This document shows positions 47,601-59,302 of a DNA stretch of 64,000 nucleotides, piece by piece. Source of the stretch: Edaphochlamys debaryana (taxonomy: Eukaryota; Chlorophyta; Chlorophyceae; Chlamydomonadales). A program made the position numbers and the translations under genes. Below the pieces are notes generated by a model. The model ran no database searches. It had not been told where the DNA came from and saw nothing but the letters and a program-made list of their open reading frames with translations. The first letter of the stretch is position 1. Each line of letters starts with the position of its first letter. The stretch covers positions 124,001 to 188,000 of the forward strand of contig JAEHOE010000131.1 in NCBI GenBank assembly GCA_016858145.1. The letters are read 5' to 3'.

Positions 47601-50156
47601 CGGGCCGCGGAGCGGCTGGGCGAGCCTCAACGCACCGCCCCGCCGCAACCCCTATGCGGACCTGGAGTTCCCGGCAGCTCCCGTTAAGATGCTGTCCCTC
47701 AACAAGACTTTCAAGGGGCACCTGCTGGGAGTGGCGAACCTGGCCATGCACCCCACCAAGCCGATCCTGGTGACCGCGTCGGACGACAAGACGTGGAAGA
47801 TGTGGCACATGCCGGGTGAGGGCCTGGGCCCGGGTGGGACCTGGGACAAGGGCCCGGGGTGGGCCTGGGCGGGGCCTTGGGTGGGCCTGACTTCGGATTG
47901 GGGAGGGCGCTGTGGGGTGCGGGCGGTGATCGGTTGACGGTGGGAGGTTGAGCCACCTTGCCCTCCCCGGCTCGCCCTCAACCCGTCCGTCCCCGTCTCA
48001 TGTTTCCCCACCTTCCCTCGCCCCCCCTCCTCCGCCCTCTTGCCTCCCCTTCCCCCCTCAGGCGGCGACCTGATCATGGCGGGCGAGGGGCACAAGGACT
48101 GGGTGGCGGGCGTGGACTTCCACCCGGCGGGCACGTGCCTGGCCTCGGGCGGCGGCGACACGACGGTCAAGATCTGGGACTTCGAGAAGCAGCGCTGTGT
48201 CACCACCTTCACCGACCACAAGCAGGTGTGCTTGCGGGGGGGGGGCTTCGGGGTGGAGTGGCGTTGGGGGATGGAGGTGTGGAGGGCGGCAGTCCGGGGA
48301 CACACGCCCGTACCGCTCCGAACGCCGATAGACCCGATCCTCGCCTCTCTTGCATTTCCCTTTCCTTCTCCTTACCTTCCCCCTCCTCTCCCCCCCCCCA
48401 GGCCATCTGGTCCGTCAAGTTCCACCACCTGGGGGACGTGGTGGCGTCAGGCAGCCTGGACCACACGGTAGGGGGAGGGGCGGAAGGGCGGAAGGGAGGA
48501 GCAGGGCAGCAGGGGCAGAACGTGGGGGCAGGCAGGGCGGTGGGCAGCGCAGCGCAGGGCAGGGCTGCGGTGGGCCCGGGTTCAAGGCCGCACGTCGGCC
48601 TGTCACCACCGCCACCCTCTCCCGTCCACCCTCTCCCCTCCTCCCCCTTCCTTACCCCTCCCCCCTCCGCACACCCCTCCCTCCCCCCAAGGTCCGGCTG
48701 TGGGACCTGCCCGCCTCCAAGTGCCGCATGGCCCTCCGCGGCCACGTGGACTCCGTTAACGACGTGGCCTGGCTGCCCTTCAGCTCCTCGCTGGCCACCG
48801 CCTCCTCCGACAAGACAGTGTCCATATGGGACGCGCGCGCGGGGCTGTGCACGCAGGTGGGGGGTGGCTGCGTGGGGGAAGTGTTGGGTGGGGGGCTGTC
48901 GGGGGCTTGGGGAGGGAGAAAGGGGGTTTGGGAAAGGGAGGGAAAGGGGCGGGCGGGCTGGTGGATGGGTGGCATCTACCTGGCTTCATTGCACACCATG
49001 CCCTTTGTTGACACCCAACTCCAACCCACCCAACTCACCCCCTCCCCTCCCCCCCACCCACCCCCCCAGACCTACTACGGCCACCAGAACAGCTGCAACG
49101 CCGTGGCCTTCAACATCCTGGGCACGCAGCTGGCCTCCACGGACGCGGACGGCTGCGTGAAGCTGTGGGACACTCGCATGACGGCCGAGGTGGCGACGAT
49201 CAACACGGGTGGGTGGGCGGAGGGGTGGGAGATGGGGGGTAGGGGGTGGGGCGACGGGGGTGGGGTGAATTCTGGATGGGGGTTGGATGAGGGGTGGGAG
49301 ATGGGGGGAACGGGGCGGCGGAGGGGTCGGAGGGCGAGGCAGGGTGGTGGAGGGGCGCATGGCGGTAGAGGTGGCCACAGTGAACACGGTGGGGCCGGAG
49401 TGTGTGTTGAGGGGAGGGCGTGGGCTTGCGGACTGCGGCGCAGCCCACACCCCACAACCCACTTCCCCCCTCTCATCCCCCCGTCCCCACCCACCCCCCG
49501 CCCCTATCCATGCAAGGACTCCCTGGCGTCGGCGCGATCCCGGTCAGCAACAAACACCCCCCACCCCACCCCACCCCCCAGGCAAGCACCCCGCCAACCG
49601 CGCCGCCTACGACCGCTCGGGCCAGGTGCTGGCGGTGGGCTGCGACGACGGCCGCATCAAGGCCTACTCCACGGCCGACGGAGTGCTGCAGGTGGGGGCT
49701 GCGGAGGGGCTGGGGGAGGGGGCAAGAGGTTGGGTGGGGAGGGCGGCGCGTGGGGTTGGGTAAGGAGGGCGGCGGGCTTGGGGTGGGAGTGGTTGGTGCT
49801 AGTGCGTTGCGACGTGATTTGGAAATGACGGAACCCGGCTGCGGAACAGGAAGGCGACGCGGTCCCGCTCAGTGCCAAACACTCCCACCCCCAACCCCCC
49901 TCCCACCCATGCTTCCCTGGCGTCGGCGCGATCCCGCCCGGTACCAAACACCCCCACCCCTAACCCGCCCCTCCCACCCACTAACCATTCGACGCTCTCC
50001 CGCTTAACAGCTTCAAACACCCCCTCCCACCCACCCCCCGCCCCCCAGGTGGAGCTGTCGGGGCACGAGGACGCCGTGCAGGCGGTGCTGTTCGACCCCG
50101 CGGGTCAGTTCATCATTTCCTGCGGCTCCGACAACACATTCCGCCTATGGTCCTGA
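44614..50156 (+). CDS. PF20: PF20/SPAG16, ciliary central-pair WD-repeat protein
   Basis: Exons 44614-44696, 44777-44846, 44929-45147, 45375-45512, 46948-47097, 47389-47815, 48062-48225, 48402-48467, 48692-48856, 49070-49208, 49582-49691 and 50049-50156 encode 612 residues, close to the 606 I recall for Chlamydomonas PF20. An acidic N terminus (DSDDDFKYEEVDVM) is followed by a LisH-like helix pair (PEVIDDFLRNFFIKMGLSRT, CFEAEWYEL). A coiled coil covers about 125-220, then an Ala/Gly linker, then seven WD repeats from about 324 to the end (for example GHLLGVANLAMHP, SDDKTWKMW, SGSLDHTVRLWDL, SSDKTVSIWDAR, GSDNTFRLWS). PF20 localises to the bridge of the central-pair microtubules and is needed for flagellar motility. 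Two introns use AAG acceptors (45374, 48691). Intron 45513-46947 is unusually long. Confidence 0.95.
45630..45675. repeat. Short tandem repeat of GCGAGCTGGTTGCGAG type
   Basis: Two to three units of CGAGCTGGTTGCGAGG lie in the long PF20 intron 45513-46947, followed by GCGAGGCGAGGCGG. No function is visible. Confidence 0.7.
49359..49395 (+). repeat. Intronic copy of an exon end in PF20
   Basis: It matches 49178-49214, the end of the exon 49070-49208 (peptide MTAEVATINT; the copy reads MAVEVATVNT). It lies 150 bases into the next intron. The GT after the edge is kept in altered context (ACG|GTGGGG). Confidence 0.8.
49525..49965 (+). repeat. Duplicated block shared by two neighbouring PF20 introns
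   Basis: CTGGCGTCGGCGCGATCCCG occurs at about 49523-49542 in intron 49209-49581 and again at about 49919-49938 in intron 49692-50048, each followed by ACCAAACACCCCC-type sequence. A third, weaker copy is near 49852-49890. The block spans an exon, so it is likely a larger duplication or an intron-to-intron transfer. Confidence 0.7.
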
Positions 50157-51748
50157 GCTGCCGCGGCCCGGCCACGACCCGTGCCACTGGATCCGCGGCG
50201 CTGGATCCGACCACGTGTCGCGGGATCTGCGCGGGATCCGCGGCGCGGGATCCGTGCCGCTGCATCCGTGCTGCGGGCTGGATCGGGACTCCAGGGCACG
50301 GTGGCACCGCCCGGCGCGAGCGTGCGGGCGGTGCGGGTCCATGCGGCGCTGCGAGAGCTCTTTGACGGCGCGAAGCACGTGGCTGGGGGGCAGGCGGGCA
50401 AGCGTGCGGGGCGGGGGGGTGAAGTGGTGCAGGCGAGGCGGTCTCAGGCCCCGGCCGTTGGCGTGTGCGGGGCGGCTGACGGACGTTCGCTGGTGGTGTG
50501 GAGGCGCGCGGTGTGGGGCCTGGACTCGGGGCGGTGTGCCTCGGTGGTGGGGTGCGGAGGCGGCGGGGTGCCGGTACCGGCGTGCCGCACCGTGGGCCGG
50601 GCCGCTGCGGGGGTGGCGGTGGCGTTGGGTCCGGGAGGGATGCGGCGTGAAGCGTGGGAGAGCAGGCGGGGGAGAGGGAGGGTCTGAGGGGGAAGGAGGC
50701 GTGGAGAGCATACGGTAGCAGGCACCATGGGTGCTGGCGGGGGTGCGGGGGGGGGGGCGTTAGGGTGGGCCGCCACAGGGACGGAGCCGCAGAATGTTTG
50801 CGGTACCTACGGTGTGTACGACTAGGCCCCGACACCTCAGACATTGCTGCGAGCTGCGAGGGAGAGGTGAAGGTGGAGGCGGCCGGCGGGAGTCAGGACG
50901 GGACAGGATACATGAGTCGTGTGGCTGCCGGGGATATGGCGGAAGGTGGCTGTGGGGACGCAGGCATAGCCCCCGCGCAGCACACAAGCACCGAGGCTAT
51001 CTAGCACTACACGGAGCGGTACGCGCAGAAGATGTAGTCGGTGATGCGGCTGATAGCGGCTATGCTAGCGGCTGCTGCTGTGGGGACCAGTGCGGCAGTC
51101 ACCAGCGTCTTCGGGTCGTGGGGCTGACGTGGGGGCGTGCAGCTGGCGGCTAGGGGGCGCTCAGGTGACCGTGGTCAGGGCGTAACGCTCGGGCGTGAGT
51201 TACCAGTAGCAAGTCTAGCAACGCTAGCAACGCGACTTGTTCTCGGGAGTCCCGGCTCTGGCCCCGCCTCGGCTGCCCAATTGCAACGGACGCTGATTCA
51301 GTCAGGGCTCAGGGGCCTGGATGCAGTCAGCGGGGCACAGTCAGGAGTCAGCACCCTTCGGAGCCGGCAAAGGCCCAGTCGTTTCCCGAGGCAGCCAGGC
51401 CTGGTCAGCCGCCCGGAGAGGCTGCTGGTTGCTGGTATCAATCCCGTAGCTCGTCAGGCAACCCAGGCAGGGGAAAAGGCACGATGCAGTCGTCGCAGGG
51501 AGGTAACTGTATTGCGGTCGGGGGAGGGCAGATCACGTGCGCGTAATGGGCAGGAATGGGCCAGGGGACGCTGGCGGCAAAGCGCCTTCTCCAAGGTAGC
51601 ACTGTCTTCACGTCTCATGCTGCCGCAAATAAGCCAAAGCTTTCATCAGTAAAGCAGTATAGCTACCCTTTCGAAAGGGTACGCACTGTGAGTGTCGCGA
51701 TTATTTGAGAATGATTGACATAGCTTCTCTTATTCATCTACCAACAAT
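50157..51748. other. Intergenic region with GGATCCG-rich repeats
   Basis: After the PF20 stop, 50186-50285 contains about six variants of GGATCCG/GGATCTGCG spaced 10-20 bases apart. The rest, to the ATG at 51749, has no supported gene. The last 150 bases turn AT-richer (CGATTATTTGAGAATGATTG), consistent with a promoter and 5' UTR for the cyclase gene. Confidence 0.5.
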
Positions 51749-54700
51749 ATGAACTCATTCAGCCCGCCCACGACGAGGCGGGCTTTGCACGAGGAGTTCG
51801 GCCCCGATATTTATCCAGTGGTGCTGGTTTCTTTCGTGGCAGCGTGCGCTGCGCATACGCCTGGTGACATCGTAGCTCAAAATCACGCCGAGGAGGACCA
51901 TGGAAACGCGGCGCCCCAGAGTGGAACAACGAAGATTAAGTGGTGCAACGCCGTCGCGTGTCGCCTCCTGGCCGATAGCACGAGTCAACTACCACCTCGG
52001 CGTACGAACGGGGCGGAGGAGCTCACAGCGCGGCTTCTTGCCATCGTCCCCGACATCGCAACCGTGGGACCCCAAATGCTCGAGGCGCACACAGGGGCAC
52101 GCGAGCTGGCAGCGCCAGGATTGCGCGTGTACGCTGTGCTCTGTCGGCTGCGGAAACGTACCCGTAAGGCGGGCCTGCTGACTCGCTGCTTACGTGCGGA
52201 GGCTGAGGGGTCCGATGAGGACCATCCGGTCCTGGGCAGCCTGCTCCTCCGGCTCACGCCCCTCGGCCCCGGCCCCACTGCCTCGGCCCCCCCTTGGCCG
52301 TTGGCGGCGCTGCCCGTCGAAAGCCACCGCACCGCAAGCTCCGGCCCGACCGCGGGCCTGGTGCCTCTCCTGGAGGGCGTTGCGCTGCCCAGCAGCGCGG
52401 GAGGGCCGTGTCGGCCAGCCCCGGGCCCCAGGGAGCCCCCATCCCGGGGCATACCCCAGCCCCGGGCCCGGCTCTCCTCCACGGGTTCGGCGGACGGGGC
52501 AGTCATCCTAGCGCTGCTCCGCCTGGGCTTCGTGTGCCTGGAGGGTCTGCCGGTCATCGTGACGGCCTTCGCCGCCGATGGCGCCTGCAGGTGAGCGCCC
52601 GCGCCGTTGGCGGGTGTGCGATGCACGCTGGGGGCTGCTGCGTGCGGCCCTTGTTTGTTTGCCCCGGCGGGCAAGCCCACTTAGCTGTGCTGCTAGGGAA
52701 ACCCCTCAGCCCAAAATCCGCTGATGTGCAGGTTCGCTGATTCACCTGTATTGTGCGCTCCATTCCCGCGCCCTGCCCAGGTACCAGAACGCCGCCTCCG
52801 AGCTCTACTACGGCCGTCGGACCGGGGCGCCGGCCGCAGAGGGCCAGGGACCAGCCGGCGCTGCGGACAGCGCAGACTGTGGAGGGCCGCGGGGCGGCGC
52901 CGCGCCGCCAGACGCCGACGGCGGGGTGGCGTCGGGCCCTCTGCTGTGGGCGGCGGCGCTGCAGCAGGTGTTTGCGTGGGAGCCGTCCAAGTTGGAGCAG
53001 CTGCTGGAGACCACGCGTCTGCAGGCTTTCGAAGCGGATGCGGAGGAGGAGGCGGAGGTGGAGGCGTGCTTGGGAGGAGGGAGCGGCGGCGTGTGGGAAG
53101 GTGCGTGCGCGCCAACGCGTGCCGCGGCGGCTTGGGGACCAGCAAGGGGGTAGATGGGGCCCGGCAAGGACAGTGGCGGCCATCCATTACGGATGGAGTG
53201 ATCCTCAAGGGAACGGAACCAACATGTGTCCCCACTGCCTGCCCTCATGGCCGTGCTTGCTGGTGCACAGGCATCGTGAGGGTACCGGCCTCGCTAAACC
53301 CGCTTGCGGCCGCGTCGCAATCGGCCTCCGCAAATGGCACCGCGCCCCAGGTCGAGGCAAGTGAACGCCGGGGTTGCGTTTCGTGCTATAGATGCAGATA
53401 GGAATGGAATTGGGCACGTGTATGCATCTGTGCCGTGGGGAAGTTTCGTTAGTCCTTCGACTGCCGTGTCCTGGCTGCATACTTGTCCTCTGTCTCCCCG
53501 CCCGCCCTCAATCCTGGCGAGCGCGGGAACGCGGGGAGGATGGAGTTGCCGCTGGGGCTCTATCCGTCCTCCCACTCCCTGACATGTCTTCCATTCCCCG
53601 CTCCTGCCCTGTCAGTCCCTGGAGCTCCCCACCCTGCGGCCCTCACACGCGCTCCCAGACGCAGCCGCTCTCCTGCCACCCCAAGCCGGGCCCCAGCCGC
53701 CCCACGCCTCGGCGTCGTCCACCTCCACCGCCGCAACCCCGCCCCCGCATCCACCTCCGGCCGCCCTCCCGTCACCGCCCCTGCTCTCCAGCCCACAGCA
53801 AGGCCGCAACGAAGCCGGCCCGGCGCTCCTGCCCGTGGACGTCACCGCCGGGGCCGCTGCCCCCGAGTTTGCGCCCCCCGCCGTCATGGACCGCACGCGC
53901 GCTGGCCTTGTTGTGGCCAGGGGTAGCGCGGGCACCACGGGGCCGGCGGGCGCCAGTGCTGTGCCGGTTTTGGCGGCCGGTGAGCCAGCGCCCGCGTGCC
54001 GTCGCCTCGGCATGTTTCGCTCCTTCACTCTGGGCTCAACCTCGAGGGGGGCTGCACTACTCGCCGCAGCAGAGCCCTGCATCGCCTCGGGCTCCACCGT
54101 GGGCCCCCCCCCGGCTGGCGGCCGCCCTGCCACCTCTTGCCTGTCGGCGTCCGCCGCCAGTGCGCGGGCTGCCGTGGAGAGCGGTGTTGCCGAGGCCCGG
54201 GAGGCTCCGTCGGCGCAACAGGAGCCGCAGGGGATCTTGGCGGGGCGCAGCTTGCGGTGCGGTACGGCAACGGGGACGAGCGAGGGCGAGGGTGCGGCCC
54301 ACGTGGAGCACGTGCACGTGGATGTGTACGACAGTGGCGCGTGGGCCTGTGAGGACCCCTGTGGCCGGCTGCGGGTGCCCAGCGCGGCCATCGCAGTGGC
54401 GCCCAGCGGCGACCTGCCCTCCGCGTCGCAAACGGCGTCGGCTGGAGGGCGTGTGCGGCCAAACTCGCTTGGCCAGGCCACGGTGAGTGGTGCTTGAAGC
54501 AGGGATGCCAGCTATCGAATCTGGGACACGTAACATTCCTGCGTGCGTGGGGTTTTCAGTGTGAGCAGGGCGTTGAAGTGTTAACATGAAATGCGTTTGG
54601 CCGTGGCTTGCAGGCGGGCTCCGCACATGCCACCCTGAGCAAGCAGCTCAGCCACAAGACGCTGTTCACGTCAGTAAACCCGCTGGCGACTTCCAGCTGG

Positions 54701-57700
54701 CAGGTGCGGCCTGCATGCAACCCTGCTGCACGTGATGCGATGTCGTACCATGTACGGCACACGCCCTCCTCACCTCCAGCTGCCCCCCATGCAAATGCCC
54801 CTGTCTAACCGGTACCATATCAATCGCTGAACGCTCTCCTGTCGACGCAGGTTCTGTGCGAGGAGCTGCAGGCCTCCAACCCGGGCGGAAGCAGCGGCGG
54901 CGGCGTGCGGAGCCTGTTCGACACGCCCCCCAGCTGCCAACGCGCGGGTGGGGCGCCCCTGCTGCCGGGCGTACACGGGCCGTTGCGGGCGCTCGCCGAG
55001 GACGAGGCGGCCGCGATGTCGATCGAGGCCGCAGACACGGTGTCCAACGCATCCAAGGTTGCCGAGCGGCTGTTGATGTACTCCAACTGCCCCTCGCCCT
55101 TGGCGCGCCGGGCCGCGACAGAGACGGGCGGTCGCGCGCTTATGCCGCCGCCGGCGCTACCGCGACCGCTACCGCTGCAGTCGGGATTGTGCCCGCACGA
55201 CCCCGCAGCAGGCGCAGGTAGCGAGGTGTCGATGGCAGGGGGAGGCGGCGTGGAGGTCTCGGGCCCCGACGTGGAGTCTTCGTCCATACCGTGGCTCCTG
55301 CTGGGATCGTCGCGACGGAATCTGCGAGCGGAGCCGTCTCCGGTTCGGCCGGGCCATGCGGGCCCGGCGCCGGCGCCTCCCTCCCGGCAGAGCACCGAGG
55401 GCGAGCCCCTCTCGCGGAGCTCCCTTGCAGGCCGCATCTGGGCCGCGGTTCGGAAGGCCGGGCACAGCAACAAGGGGCAACGTGACCGCGACGACAAGGG
55501 CAGCTGCGGCGAGGCTCTGTCGGCCTCCGCCTCGCCTGGCCCACCAACGCCTGTGGTGTCTGCACAGAGGGGCGCGTCGGCTGTGACCCTGGGCGGTGTC
55601 ACATACACGGCGGGGGTGGGGGCGGCGGTGGGGCAGGGGGAGGTCCGCCGGCACCACCACTCGGGTGGGCTGCCCCACCGCCGCTCGTTCTCGGCCTTCC
55701 GCCTCAACACCAACAGCACCCTTCTGGCGGCCGGTACGGGGTCAGCGCTGCTCCCCACTGAGTTACCTGACGGCAGCCCCAGCACGGCCCAGCGCTCCGC
55801 AGCAAGCATGCGGGCCGGCTACCCGGCCCACCTTCGGGCCAGCTTCTCCATCAGCCGGCCGCAGCTTCCAGGCAGCTTCCAGGCGAGCGCCCTCACGCAC
55901 TCGGGCACGGGGACCCACGTGCATCCTGCCGGGGTGCAGCACGCCCTGCAGCAGTGCTCGCCGCCCTGCGCCTCTCCCCGGGTCGTGTCCTTTGCCAACT
56001 CGCTCCGACACGCGCCGCTCAGCCAGCGCGGCCTGCACCCCACCAACCGAGCCACCCTGCACGGCAGCTCCCTGGGCAGTGCTGGCCTGGCAGGCCACAC
56101 TTGCGGCGGCGGCGGTGCAAGCGGCCGCACCCCGCTCCCTGCCAGTCCCTGCACCGCTGCCGCTGCTGCAGCCAACCTCACCAGCCCCAACAGGCGCCAC
56201 ACGGTGGACGGTCCTGGCTCAGCGGGTGTCATGGGAGCCCCTCACGACGGCGCAGCCTCAAGTGCTGGCCTGTGCCATGGAGCGCACTCGCCGCACGTGT
56301 CTGGGGCTAACGCTAGCAGTGGCGGTGCGGAGGTCGGGCTGCAGGCGGCGGTGGGCACCCCGGACTCCGCCACTACAACCGACACCCTTGCCGCTGCCCC
56401 AGTGGCACCGACGACAGCCGCTGCCGCCACCGCCTCAGCGGCAGCGGCGGAAGCAGGTCCGGGGGCACCCGACGCGACAAGCTCAGGGGAGGGCAGGGCA
56501 CAAGTGGTGCCGTCTGGCGGCGCTGCCGTACCACCCCTGCACGAGACGACCGCCGCGCGCGCTGGCTCAGGGGGCCGGCAGGCGCCAAGCTCTTGCCGCC
56601 CGCCGGCCGTCCGCCGGGCGCTGCTGGACTCCCAGCCGTCCGAGCACGCCTCGAGGATGCGGGCCTTTGTGGAGTTACGGGCGGCGCGGCGCAGCTGCAG
56701 CCGGGGCACCGGTCCCAGCAGTGCAGCCGGCGGCGCCCACAGCCGCAGCAGGCACGGTGTCGATGCGGCCAGCGGCGGCGGCAGGGCTGGCGGTCGAGCG
56801 AGCAACTGTGCCGAAGGCAGTAGCTCGGAGAGTGAGTATGAGGCTGAACCTGCGCAGACGGCCAACGCGCTGCGGGCTCCGGACGGAGCGCCGGCGGCGG
56901 TGCTGACTGGCGGTGCTGGCGGCTGCAGAAGTTCGCCCGATGCAGCTGCTGCCCCAACCGCCATGCACATTGCGCGACAAGAGGGCTCGGCGCGGTCGGA
57001 TACAGAAGAGGAAGTGAAGCCTCGGGAGCAGGAGGAGGAGGTGGCGGGAGAGTTGAAAGAGGCGTTGGGGCAACCCCGGCAGGGTGCTTCGTGTGATCTG
57101 GACGGAGGCCTGGCCTGGCACGAGGTGCGGGCCGCCGCGGTGACGGACCCCGACAGCGGCGCTCGGTACCTGGTGGTGATGCAGAAGGACGTGACGGCCA
57201 AGGTGGAGGCAGAGAGGCACATCGCGCAGGTGGGCGGGGTGGGGCCGTCAGGGGCTTGGGGCTTGGGGCTTGGGGCTTGGGGCTTGGGGCTTGGGGCTTG
57301 GGGCTTGGGGCTTGGGGCTTGGGGCTTGGGGCTTGGGGCTTGGGGCATGGCAGGTTGCGCCAGGCGGGACTGTTGATAAGGGACGCTCAGGCGCTTATGG
57401 GTGGGGGATGTGGCTGCTCGGGTCTTGAGCCTTGGCCAACGTGAACCCTGTCCCACTGCCCCAGGTGTCGGAGGCCGAGCACCGGCTGCTGGAGCAGATC
57501 TTCCCTCGCCACGTGCTCGCGTACATGACGGAGGAGGGCTTCACGCCCCCACCCCCGGCGTTTAACGCTCAAGCAGAGGGGGCTGACAACACTGGAGGTG
57601 CACAATCTGCACACCGGTCGCTTACCACCCTTGCTGCGTGGCGGCCGTACGTGCGGGACTGCACGCGCCTCGCCACGTGGCACCCGCAGGTGGGAGGGGC

Positions 57701-58659
57701 TTGGGGCCGTGTCACAAGCCGTTGCCCCCACACAGTACCGTGTTGCCTCACTCTTGTGGGCCCCTTTTGCCCCCGACAGGTCACGGTCCTGTTTGCCGAC
57801 ATCCAGGGCTTCACGCCCATGTGCAAGCAGCTGCCCCCTACCGTGGTCATGAAGTTCCTCAATGACCTCTTTGTGGGCTTTGACTCCCTGCTTGACGTGT
57901 ACGGAGTGTACAAGGTAGGGTTGAGGTGCACCCCCTTTGCATCCAAGCTCACAAGCCAAGGATTGAGCTGAGCCTAACAACTTCCTACCTGCCTGCACCC
58001 CATCCCCCTTCAGGTGGAGACTATTGGCGACTGCTACGTGGTGGCGGGTGGGCTGATCACCGAGGACGCCGACGGCATGGCGGCTGTGCAGGGTGGTGGC
58101 GAGTCTGACCCACAACAGGCGGACCGGGTGTTCGCCTTTGCACAGGTGAGCGGCATTGGAAGAGGCGGGGGCAGTGGGGTCCAACCTCGTCTCCTCTCTG
58201 ACTCTTGTCCACTTACCCATCATCCCGTCCCCCTCAGGCCATGCTCCGTGCCGCCAGCCGCGTGCTCATGCCCACCACGGGCGAGCCCGTCAAGATCCGT
58301 GTGGGGATCCACTCGGGCCCCGTGGTCAGCGGCGTGGTGGGCACCCGCATGCCCCGCTTCTGCCTCTTCGGCGACTCCATCAACACCGCCAGCCGCATGG
58401 AGAGCACCTCGCAGCCCGGCAGCGTGCACGTCAGCAGCGACACGGTGAGCAGCAGCCCCTGCCGCCCCCTGCTGCTGTCGGATTGCACCTCCCAACTCGC
58501 TCTTGACCCGCCCCCACCCGCCCTCCTCCCGACCCGCAGTACTCCCTGCTGACCTCCAAGCACGCGGGCTGGGCGCCCACGGGCGGCATCGAGGTCAAGG
58601 GCAAGGGCCTCATGGAGACGCACCTGTGGGCACCGCCCGTGCCGACGTCAAACGTTTAG
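51749..58659 (+). CDS. Soluble PAS-domain guanylate cyclase
   Basis: Eleven exons, 51749-52590, 52781-53100, 53271-53350, 53616-54482, 54614-54703, 54851-57229, 57465-57689, 57780-57914, 58014-58145, 58238-58444 and 58540-58659 (TAG), encode 1,798 residues in phase. A PAS domain starts near residue 262 ([28 protein letters not shown]) and continues into [12 protein letters not shown] long low-complexity region follows. A second PAS/PAC end ([20 protein letters not shown]) leads into a helical linker ([20 protein letters not shown]) and the catalytic domain (about 1600-1795). It has both metal-binding Asp residues ([22 protein letters not shown]) and the NTASRMEST Asn/Arg. Glu in VETIGD and Cys in [10 protein letters not shown] are the purine-specifying residues of guanylate cyclases, so cGMP synthesis is predicted. 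No membrane segment is evident. The PAS sensor ligand is unknown. Confidence 0.92.
57251..57346. repeat. GGGGCTT heptamer tandem repeat in an intron
   Basis: About fourteen near-perfect 7-bp units fill the start of intron 57230-57464, only some 25 bases after the donor of the exon preceding the catalytic domain. The intron stays open in the upstream frame for about 50 codons. Confidence 0.92.
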
Positions 58660-59100
58660 CTAGCTAGTTTGATGTGACTGGAATAGCAACTAACGGGCAT
58701 GGAAGCAACGCAAGCAATAGTTTGCTCCTTTGTCAACGCTTGGAAGCAACGTAGAGGAGGGGCCCCTGGATGCAGCACCCTCCTCTGATTTTGAGTTCCC
58801 GTTTTCGTTAAGACCAGGTGGGTTTGTTTAATGTGCGTGCGCCCTTGGCGTAAAAAGAATTAAGCGGCTTGGCGGTTGTGGCATGCGCGTGATCTAAAGA
58901 TAACACGCTGATTTGATTTGATCCCCTGTCAAAGCGCCCATCCTTTCCCGGGCCAGGCATCTAGTCAAATGGTAGTACCGCCTGATGTTCCAGAAACTGT
59001 ATTGTGGCTGTCAGGTTCAGCATCCGTGATTGTGACACCACAAGGCATTCATTCATGGTAGTAAGTAACTTCATTTCTTTTGCTGGGTTAGAAATGTTGG

Positions 59101-59240
59101 CAGTCCCTACGTCAGTCCTTAGTCGGGTTCTGGCCGGGTTCGGGCCGAACCCGGGTTCGTGCCACCCGGTAACCGACCCCCAAACCGCCCCCCAACCGAC
59201 ATGCCCGGTTCGCCGAACCCAAACCCGCCCCGGTCGCAGC
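59101..59240 (+). repeat. Left arm of an inverted-repeat pair with CGGGTT-rich interior
   Basis: CAGTCCCTACGTCAGTCCT at 59101-59119 matches 18 of 19 bases of the reverse complement of 61706-61724. Inside it lies a CGGGTTCGGGCC/GAACCCGGGTT-rich patch, mirrored by a similar patch inside the right arm. This arrangement suggests the ends of a 2.6-kb non-autonomous element or two inverted copies of one dispersed repeat. Confidence 0.6.
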
Positions 59241-59297
59241 TCAAATTGACACAAGGCGGTTCTCCGTTGTGGGTTCTCGGGTCCATGGCAATCGCAA

Positions 59298-59302
59298 TGT
59301 AA
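59298..59302 (+). terminator. Candidate TGTAA polyadenylation signal
   Basis: TGTAA lies about 640 bases after the guanylate cyclase stop, a usual 3' UTR length for this group. It sits just beyond the repeat arm at 59101-59240. Confidence 0.25.

Noticed and set aside
51137..51652. 171-codon plus frame upstream of the guanylate cyclase
   Set aside because: It has no family resemblance and ends before the start codon at 51749. It is more likely promoter or 5' flank.
55596..56906. 436-codon alternative plus frame within the guanylate cyclase gene
   Set aside because: It is Pro/Arg/Gln-rich and overlaps the exon 54851-57229, which links the upstream PAS-containing exons to the catalytic domain in phase.
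57241..57376. LGAWGLG repeat peptide reading through the heptamer array
   Set aside because: The exon ends at a GTGGGC donor in phase with the next exon. Read-through soon reaches a stop.
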